In this document: positions 4,996 to 9,759 of the stretch, piece after piece
Position numbering within the stretch: position 1 is the first letter of the stretch
How the letters are laid out: each line of letters starts with the position of its first letter
Assembly: GCA_016302215.1 (NCBI GenBank)
Contig: JAEDNZ010000064.1
Location: forward strand, 1-9,759
Length of the DNA stretch: 9,759 bases
Reading direction: 5' to 3'
Origin: Muribaculaceae bacterium
GTDB taxonomy: Bacteria; Bacteroidota; Bacteroidia; Bacteroidales; Muribaculaceae
Position numbers and translations under genes: made by a program
The notes under the pieces: model-generated
The model's database searches: none
What the model was told of the DNA's origin: nothing
What the model saw: only the letters and a program-made list of their open reading frames with translations

Positions 4996-7095
4996 ATGGC
5001 AACATTAGAAAAAATCCGAAGCAAGTCAGTGCTGCTTTTCGTTATCATCATTGTGGCGTTGCTTGCGTTCATTCTCGGTGACTTCCTGACATCAGGTCGC
5101 ACCTATTTTGGCAATGGCATGACCGTGGCTGAGGCCGGTAGCTGCACGGTCGATTACAACGAGTATCAAAACCGCATCAATGCGGCAAGCGAGCAAGCTC
5201 AGGCTCAAGGTCAAAACGTTGACAATGACCAGCTCTCACTCCAGGTCATCAACGAAGTGCTCTTTGAGCAACTCCTCAACAAGGAGTATGATGAGTTGGG
5301 TATCAAAGTCACCGATACCGAAATCTCCAACGCCCTCACCGGCGAGACTCCTCACCGCCAGGCTTACCAGTTTATCGCTACGCTCTCACAGCAGATTGGC
5401 CTCCCCGAAGTCTCCGGTAAAGCCGTATATGACGCTATGATGAACCCCGCCAAGTACAACCTCCCCGCCGAGGCCGGCGAGCAGCTCAAAAAGCTCTGGG
5501 CCAACGAGGAGGCTGACCTCGAGAAGAGCCTCTTGCAAGAGAAGTTCTATCGTCTGGTGACAGGCCTGTTCACCGCCAACAAAATCGATGCTAAAGCATT
5601 CTATGACGACAACGCCACCACGCGTCACATCGCTTACGCCACCAAGAGCTACTCTACCGTGGCTGACAAGGACGTGACTGTAGCCGACGCTGACCTCCAA
5701 GCTGCTTACGAGAAAAACAAAGCTCAATACCGCCTCGACGAGCCTACTCGCTCTATCGACTATATCTACGTGGCTATCGAGCCTTCCCAGGCTGACCGCA
5801 TCGCCGGCCAGAAGGCTGTTGAGAACGCTATCGTAGCGCTCAACGCCTCTGAAGGCACCTCTGCCCTCGACGGCAACACCAAGTTTGTGGTGTCGCGCCG
5901 CGCTTCATCTAAGGCTCGCATCACTGACAAGGCGCTCAAGTCTTACATTGACACCGCCACAGTGGGCGTGGCTAAGGTAATCTCTACCGCCAACGACAAA
6001 TACACCATCGCAAAGCTCCTCGACGTCACCAGCGACATTGACTCTATCAACGTGTCAATGCTCGGCCGCGCCGACCAAGGCTCGCTCGACTCGCTCCTGG
6101 CTCAGGTCAATGCCGGCGCCAAGTTTGCCGACCTTATCGATGGCACCGCCGTGCAGGGCAACGACAGCGTCTGGACTTCGCTCGCCATTGAGAATATCCC
6201 CGCCCGCATCAAAGAGGCGCTCTCCACCGGCGCCATCGGCCAGGCTTTCATCGTCAAGGACTCTATCCAAGGCCAGGCTGTGGAGACACTTTATCGCATC
6301 AACAAGCGCAACAGCGCCGTCGCCATCTACGACGTGGCTGTAGCTGAATACACCGTTGACCCCTCTAACGAGACCCTCACCAAGCTCAATGCTGACCTCA
6401 ACACCTTTATCGGCGCTAACTCTTCGGCTGAGGACTTCGCCAAGAATGCCGCCGCTGCCGGTTACACCGTTATGCCCGCCAGCGTCACCGCATCAAGTGT
6501 GCGCATCGGCAATGCCACCGACTCGCGCAGCGCTGTCAAGTGGGCTATGGAGGCCAAGAAGGGCCAGGTGATGCCTATCTATCAAGACTCCAAGCAAAGC
6601 TACCTCCTGACTATCGCTGTCAAGAACATCTACGAGGGCGATTATCTCCCCTGGGATGCTGACCTCATCGCTGACCGCCTCCAGGCCGAAGCTCTCAAAG
6701 CCAAAAAGGCCGAGAAGCTAATCGCTCAATACAATGGCAAGGCTAAGGACGTGGCCGGTTATGCCAAGGTCATGGGCACTGAAGCTGCTGAGGGCGATGC
6801 CGTATTCAGCTCGCCCATGCTCGCAGGCATCGGTTACAACGAGAGCCTCATCCAGGGTGCTATCGCCCAAGCCAAGAAGGGCGAAGTTGTTGGCCCGCTC
6901 CAAGGCAACAACGCCGTGGTAGTGTTCCAGGTTAAGGACGTCAACACCGAAAACCGCAAGTTCGAATTTGACGAGTATGCTCAGCGCTACAATCAGTCAA
7001 TGGGCATCGGCCGTGTGCAACCTATGATGCTCCTCCTCGGCAAGAACAAAATCGAAAATCACTTGCTCGACTTCACAAAATCAAGTTTTGAGTAA
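4996..7095 (+). CDS. PpiD/SurA-like membrane-anchored peptidylprolyl isomerase family protein
   Basis: The 699-residue protein begins MATLEKIRSKSVLLFVIIIV. A short positively charged N terminus and one transmembrane helix (about 12-31) anchor a large periplasmic part, the topology of PpiD. Residues about 43-190 form a SurA-type N-terminal chaperone region, helical and rich in Q, E and K, with the typical LSLQVINEVLFEQLLNKEYDELGIKVTDTEIS (81-112). A parvulin-like module lies at about 350-438 (LLAQVNAGAKFADLI, then IPARIKEALSTGAIGQ). Its C-terminal half seems to recur at about 512-548 and 608-650. The catalytic parvulin residues are not obvious, so it may be mainly a chaperone for outer-membrane or secreted proteins, which is inference. 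It is a single-gene unit with its own consensus promoter and a strong terminator. ATG 4996 fits both the anchor and the promoter distance. Confidence 0.87.
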   Translation: MATLEKIRSKSVLLFVIIIVALLAFILGDFLTSGRTYFGNGMTVAEAGSCTVDYNEYQNRINAASEQAQAQGQNVDNDQLSLQVINEVLFEQLLNKEYDELGIKVTDTEISNALTGETPHRQAYQFIATLSQQIGLPEVSGKAVYDAMMNPAKYNLPAEAGEQLKKLWANEEADLEKSLLQEKFYRLVTGLFTANKIDAKAFYDDNATTRHIAYATKSYSTVADKDVTVADADLQAAYEKNKAQYRLDEPTRSIDYIYVAIEPSQADRIAGQKAVENAIVALNASEGTSALDGNTKFVVSRRASSKARITDKALKSYIDTATVGVAKVISTANDKYTIAKLLDVTSDIDSINVSMLGRADQGSLDSLLAQVNAGAKFADLIDGTAVQGNDSVWTSLAIENIPARIKEALSTGAIGQAFIVKDSIQGQAVETLYRINKRNSAVAIYDVAVAEYTVDPSNETLTKLNADLNTFIGANSSAEDFAKNAAAAGYTVMPASVTASSVRIGNATDSRSAVKWAMEAKKGQVMPIYQDSKQSYLLTIAVKNIYEGDYLPWDADLIADRLQAEALKAKKAEKLIAQYNGKAKDVAGYAKVMGTEAAEGDAVFSSPMLAGIGYNESLIQGAIAQAKKGEVVGPLQGNNAVVVFQVKDVNTENRKFEFDEYAQRYNQSMGIGRVQPMMLLLGKNKIENHLLDFTKSSFE

Positions 7096-7108
7096 TTGCT
7101 TACATACA

Positions 7109-7144
7109 AGCAAGGGCGGGCCTCTCTACAAGCCCGCCTTTGCT
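7109..7144 (+). terminator. Strong intrinsic terminator after the PpiD-like gene
   Basis: AGCAAGGGCGGGC (7109-7121) pairs with GCCCGCCTTTGCT (7132-7144), 13 pairs including one G-T, around a 10-nt loop. It starts 14 nt after the stop codon. The downstream tract is A/T-rich rather than pure T. Confidence 0.85.
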
Positions 7145-7148
7145 ATAT

Positions 7149-7180
7149 AATAATATTATTGTGTCAGGCTGATGCCTGAC
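7149..7180 (+). repeat. Palindrome and perfect hairpin upstream of the methyltransferase gene
   Basis: AATAATATTATT at 7149-7160 is a perfect 12-bp palindrome. It is followed closely by GTCAGGC (7163-7169) and GCCTGAC (7174-7180), a perfect 7-bp stem with a TGAT loop. They lie 24 to 55 bp before the GTG start at 7204, where I find no clear TAnnTTTG promoter. They may be an operator pair or a 5' untranslated hairpin. Confidence 0.45.
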
Positions 7181-7203
7181 GTTGGCTCTACTATTTCACT
7201 GAC

Positions 7204-7905
7204 GTGGCTGCTCTATATTTATTCCCGGTGCCTATGGGCGATACACGCCCTGACGAGGTGTTGCCCGCTCGCAATCTTGAGGCCATCAAGAGTGTGCGAT
7301 ACTTCGTGGTCGAGAACCTGCGCTCGGCGCGCCGCTTCCTCAAAAGTGTAGATAGGAATATTTGCATCGACGACCTGAACATGGTGGAGCTCAACGAGCA
7401 TACGCCGGCCGCCGACGTCGAGGCTATGCTTGACCCTTTGGCAGCCGGCCATGACATCGGCGTCATCAGCGAGGCCGGATGCCCCGCCGTCGCTGACCCC
7501 GGAGCCGACCTGGTGGCCGCAGCGCAGCGCCGCGGATACGAGGTGGTGCCGCTCGTGGGCCCGTCGAGCATCATTATGTCGCTGATGGCTTCGGGATTTA
7601 ACGGCCAGAGCTTCGCCTTCGTAGGATATCTGCCCGTAGAGGCCTCGCGCCGTGCAGCGGCGATGAAGACCATGCAGCAAGAGATACGCTCGCGCCGCCG
7701 CACTCAGATATTCATAGAGACTCCATATCGCAACAATCGCCTCATCGACGAGCTTACGCGCACGCTCCCCGGCGACATGCTGCTGTGTGTGGCGTCAGAC
7801 ATCACCGGGCCGCAACAGCAGATTGTGACACTGCCCCTATCGCAATGGCGCGCCCGCACTTACGATTACAACAAGCGACCCACAATATTCCTCCTATACT
7901 CTTAA
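7204..7905 (+). CDS. RsmI-like SAM-dependent methyltransferase (tetrapyrrole methylase fold), short form
   Basis: The 233-residue protein belongs to the tetrapyrrole methylase superfamily and resembles RsmI, which 2'-O-methylates cytidine 1402 of 16S rRNA using SAM. Visible signatures are the opening strand ALYLFPVPMGDT (3-14), VENLRSARRFL (36-46), the SAM-site loop GVISEAGCPAVADPGADLV (86-104), VPLVGPSSIIMSLMASGF (115-132), FVGYLP (139-144) and IETPYRNN (171-178), ending KRPTIFLLY. It lacks the C-terminal extension of full RsmI (about 280-290 residues). It matches a short Bacteroidetes paralogue whose exact rRNA target is not certain to me. GTG 7204 is chosen because the conserved LYLxPxPxGD strand begins two codons later; no upstream in-frame ATG exists nearby. 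The next gene starts 18 nt after its stop, indicating co-transcription. Confidence 0.85.
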   Translation: MAALYLFPVPMGDTRPDEVLPARNLEAIKSVRYFVVENLRSARRFLKSVDRNICIDDLNMVELNEHTPAADVEAMLDPLAAGHDIGVISEAGCPAVADPGADLVAAAQRRGYEVVPLVGPSSIIMSLMASGFNGQSFAFVGYLPVEASRRAAAMKTMQQEIRSRRRTQIFIETPYRNNRLIDELTRTLPGDMLLCVASDITGPQQQIVTLPLSQWRARTYDYNKRPTIFLLYS

Positions 7906-7923
7906 CCCCACCTTTTGACCACC

Positions 7924-8970
7924 ATGCCCGCCAAACGCCAGCGCCGCTCTTCGCGCAGTTTATATGATTTGCCACTACCCAGTCTTTTCGGCGACGATGC
8001 CATGCCGAGTGATGCCGGCAGCGACGACGATGCCGTCTTTGAGGTGGTGCGCAAGGTCGTCGATGAGCAGCGCAGCAAGATGGCCGAGCGCGCCGCTACC
8101 GGCATTGAGCCGATGGCGGCCGTAGAGCGCGATGAGGTGCTGCGATTTATGTCGTTCGGCAGTGGCAGCAGCGGCAATTGCGCTTACTTAGGCACGCGCA
8201 GCTGCGGCGTGCTAATCGACGCCGGCGTGGACCCAAAGGTGGTGCTCGACGCCCTGCATCGTTGCGGCATCGATGTAGCCACGATAGCAGGCATTATCCT
8301 TACACACGACCATGCCGACCATGTCAGGTATGCCTACAACATACTCCGCAACCATAAGCACATGAGGCTGTATGCCACCCTGGGTGCGTTCAAGGGCATA
8401 CTGCGCCGGCACAACATCTCGCGCCGCATCAAGGACTATCATACACCCATCTTCAAGGAGACACCCTTCGCCGTGGGTGCGCTCTCCATCACGGCATTTG
8501 CCACCAGCCATGACGGCAGCGACAATGTGGGCTTCTCAATCACAGGCGCCGGCTCCACTTTTGTGGTGATGACTGACTCGGGCATCATCACCGACAGAGC
8601 AGACTACTATCTGCGCCGTGCCAACGATATCATGATTGAGAGCAACTATGACCGCGACATGCTGCTCGCCGGCTCATATCCTGAATATCTCAAGCAGCGC
8701 ATACTCAAGGACACCGGACATCTTGACAATGCCGTGTGTGCCGATTATGTGGCGCGCATCGCATCGCAGCAGCTGCGCAATATCTTCCTTTGCCATCTAA
8801 GCGAAGACAACAACACCCCCGAAAAGGCCCTCACCGCCACCCGCCTCGCTCTCACAGCCAAAGGCTTTGTCGTGGGCGACGGCTCCGGATCTCTCGACGA
8901 CCGAGCAGCGCAGTTGCACCTGCTGGCCCTGCCCCGCTTCGATGTAACTGACCTCCACCTCCTCCGCTAA
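7924..8970 (+). CDS. YycJ-like metallo-beta-lactamase-fold hydrolase with N-terminal extension
   Basis: A metallo-beta-lactamase fold protein of 348 residues from ATG 7924. A TTG three codons upstream (7915) is in frame but less likely. The core begins at about residue 73 with LRFMSFGSGSSGNCAYLGT, as in YycJ/WalJ-type proteins. It carries the zinc motif LTHDHADH (126-133), TSHDGSDNVG (195-204), MTDSG (216-220), ESNYD (239-243) and the CHLSEDNN motif (290-297). Family members are metal-dependent hydrolases or nucleases, and the substrate here is unknown. The 70-residue N-terminal extension is unusual. It is basic (KRQRRSSRS), then acidic (AGSDDDAVFE), then helical (VVRKVVDEQRSKMAERA), whereas typical homologues start at the MSFGSGSSGN strand. 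An internal ATG at 8149 would give the short form. It follows the methyltransferase gene by 18 nt, probably in one operon. Confidence 0.85.
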   Translation: MPAKRQRRSSRSLYDLPLPSLFGDDAMPSDAGSDDDAVFEVVRKVVDEQRSKMAERAATGIEPMAAVERDEVLRFMSFGSGSSGNCAYLGTRSCGVLIDAGVDPKVVLDALHRCGIDVATIAGIILTHDHADHVRYAYNILRNHKHMRLYATLGAFKGILRRHNISRRIKDYHTPIFKETPFAVGALSITAFATSHDGSDNVGFSITGAGSTFVVMTDSGIITDRADYYLRRANDIMIESNYDRDMLLAGSYPEYLKQRILKDTGHLDNAVCADYVARIASQQLRNIFLCHLSEDNNTPEKALTATRLALTAKGFVVGDGSGSLDDRAAQLHLLALPRFDVTDLHLLR

Positions 8971-9049
8971 CCCCGCCCCTAATCAGCCTGCAAGCCTAAA
9001 AAATCATAAATACTGAGGGGCTAAGGTGCATTAGAAAGTACTTTTTTTG

Positions 9050-9057
9050 TAACTTTG
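9050..9057 (+). promoter_or_regulatory. -7 promoter element of the MFS gene leader
   Basis: TAACTTTG at 9050-9057 matches TAnnTTTG exactly. The -33 region is poor: GGTG at 9025-9028 with a 21-nt spacer is the best candidate. The weak -33 box and the small CTAA-GGTGCA-TTAG dyad (9021-9034) there could mean activator dependence. Transcription should start at about 9064, just before the leader hairpin. Confidence 0.6.
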
Positions 9058-9072
9058 TCGTTGAAAAATACG

Positions 9073-9161
9073 ACAATGCAACGAGTAGTGTCAAGGCACG
9101 TAAATCCGGTTGTATAATCGGCCGCGCGTGTATCCCCCTTGGCGCTGCTCGTTGCATTTGT
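9073..9161 (+). promoter_or_regulatory. Long leader hairpin upstream of the MFS gene
   Basis: A nearly continuous stem spans this region. ATGCAACGAG (9076-9085) pairs perfectly with CTCGTTGCAT (9148-9157). The helix continues inward as TAGTG/CGCTG (9086-9090 with 9143-9147, two G-T pairs), then TCAAGG/CCTTGG (9091-9096 with 9137-9142). After a bulge of TATCCC (9131-9136) come CACG/CGTG (9097-9100 with 9127-9130). The apex is CCGGTT/AATCGG (9106-9111 with 9116-9121) around a GTAT loop. It starts about 10 nt after the expected transcript start and ends 46 nt before the MFS ATG. I recognise no known riboswitch family. No T tract follows, so it is not a simple terminator. Confidence 0.7.
9076..9117 (+). 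CDS. Possible 13-residue leader peptide
   Basis: ATG at 9076 opens a 13-codon frame ending TAA at 9115-9117, encoding MQRVVSRHVNPVV. It begins about 12 nt after the expected transcript start in an A-rich context (AAAAATACGACA), typical of Bacteroidetes starts. Its codons make up the 5' arm of the long hairpin, so translating ribosomes would have to open that structure. This is the layout of attenuation-type leader peptides. It may equally be a chance frame; there is no protein evidence. Confidence 0.3.
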   Translation: MQRVVSRHVNPVV

Positions 9162-9207
9162 GTGTATATATATGCCATTCTTAATAGTTCAATAATGTAA
9201 ATCAATC

Positions 9208-9759
9208 ATGAGTGAAATCAAATCGCGCCCCAAGCTGCTGACGGCCTCGTTTGTCAAGATATGCTTGGTCAACCTGTTTGTCTTTGTCAATTTCCATGCC
9301 TTGCTGCCTACCTTCCCTTTCTTTGTGACTTATCTGGGCGGCGATGCCGTGACCATTGGTGTGGCCACGGCGCTATTCAGCATCGCGTCGATAGTGTCGC
9401 GCCCCTTTGTGGGTTGGCTCATTGACACGCGAGGCCGCTGTGTCATCTTGATGATAGGTCTTGTCGGCATGGCGCTTGCCCCTATGGGCTATTTCGTGTC
9501 GGCGGGTATCGCTATGGCTGTGGTGCTGCGCACGGCCCACGGCGTGTTTCATGCCGCCTCGAGCAATGCCTCGGCCACTTGGGTCACCGATATCATACCG
9601 GCGCGACGTATGGGCGAGGGGCTGGGAATTTACGGCTTGTCAATGGCGGTATCCACTGCGGTGGCTCCGGCTCTGGGCCTGGCGGTGATTAACGAGTGGG
9701 GCTTCAAGCCGCTCTTTGGCCTCGCATCGGCGGTGGCGCTGGTGGCGATAGCTCTCGGC
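9208..9759 (+). CDS. MFS transporter, N-terminal half, truncated by window edge
   Basis: From ATG 9208 the frame is open for 184 codons to the end of the window; a full MFS protein has about 390-400. About the first five or six of twelve transmembrane helices are present: roughly 12-30, 45-66, 78-94, 97-112, 137-163 and 167-184. The major facilitator motif A is seen as GWLIDTRGR (69-77) in the loop between helices 2 and 3. The segment RTAHGVFHAASSNASATWVTDIIPARRMGEGLGIYG is typical of the DHA1-type drug or sugar efflux branch (the PARRxGEALG motif). The protein lies in the inner membrane; the substrate cannot be told. The start is supported by the A/T-rich untranslated region and by absence of an upstream in-frame alternative. 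Regulation probably involves the structured leader at 9073-9161. Confidence 0.88.
   Translation, partial: MSEIKSRPKLLTASFVKICLVNLFVFVNFHALLPTFPFFVTYLGGDAVTIGVATALFSIASIVSRPFVGWLIDTRGRCVILMIGLVGMALAPMGYFVSAGIAMAVVLRTAHGVFHAASSNASATWVTDIIPARRMGEGLGIYGLSMAVSTAVAPALGLAVINEWGFKPLFGLASAVALVAIALG

Noticed and set aside
3815..5005. A 396-codon minus-strand frame across metK and the following intergenic region
   Set aside because: It is antisense to conserved metK motifs and runs through the terminator-like dyad and promoter; the translation is low-complexity and unlike any family.
9461..9688. A 75-codon plus-strand frame near the window end
   Set aside because: It is out of frame with the MFS gene, whose frame is open from ATG 9208 to the last base and encodes recognisable transmembrane helices and motif A.

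Overview
The window suggests a Bacteroidota genome of the order Bacteroidales. A Muribaculaceae-like gut lineage is my guess, from the fairly GC-rich coding sequence and the protein types. The direct evidence is a repeated promoter of the Bacteroidetes type, TTTG then about 19-20 nt then TAnnTTTG. It is seen upstream of metK (3321-3351), the PpiD-like gene (4920-4950) and an apparent small RNA unit (565-596). The -7 half also precedes the endonuclease gene (786-793) and the MFS gene (9050-9057). Shine-Dalgarno sites are not evident before the starts, as is usual in this phylum. The protein set also fits: a T9SS-like C-terminal tail on a secreted nuclease, a long MetK, and an RsmI-like methyltransferase of the short form.

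All real genes lie on the + strand. In order: the 3' part of a TM1586-type nitroreductase-like gene (1-527); an intergenic region with a perfect promoter followed about 100 nt later by a strong terminator, which looks like a small RNA gene; a secreted endonuclease I family protein (817-2523); a ComF-family phosphoribosyltransferase-like protein (2596-3294); a 5' leader holding a SAM-II-type riboswitch with terminator and antiterminator (3369-3508); metK (3542-4828); a PpiD/SurA-like membrane-anchored folding factor (4996-7095) with a strong terminator; an RsmI-like SAM-dependent methyltransferase (7204-7905) in apparent operon with a YycJ-like metallo-beta-lactamase-fold hydrolase (7924-8970); a leader that folds into one long hairpin and contains a 13-codon ORF (9073-9161); and the start of an MFS transporter that runs off the window (9208-9759).

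Most genes are housekeeping or envelope functions with separate promoters. I see no mobile element, CRISPR array, tRNA or rRNA. The interesting content is in the non-coding stretches. The metK leader can be read as a complete transcriptional OFF switch: the aptamer's conserved GCTAA strand is complementary to the 5' arm of the terminator. The MFS leader is a long, nearly continuous hairpin that overlaps a possible leader peptide. The 565-702 unit is a candidate small RNA. These three are the leads I would follow.
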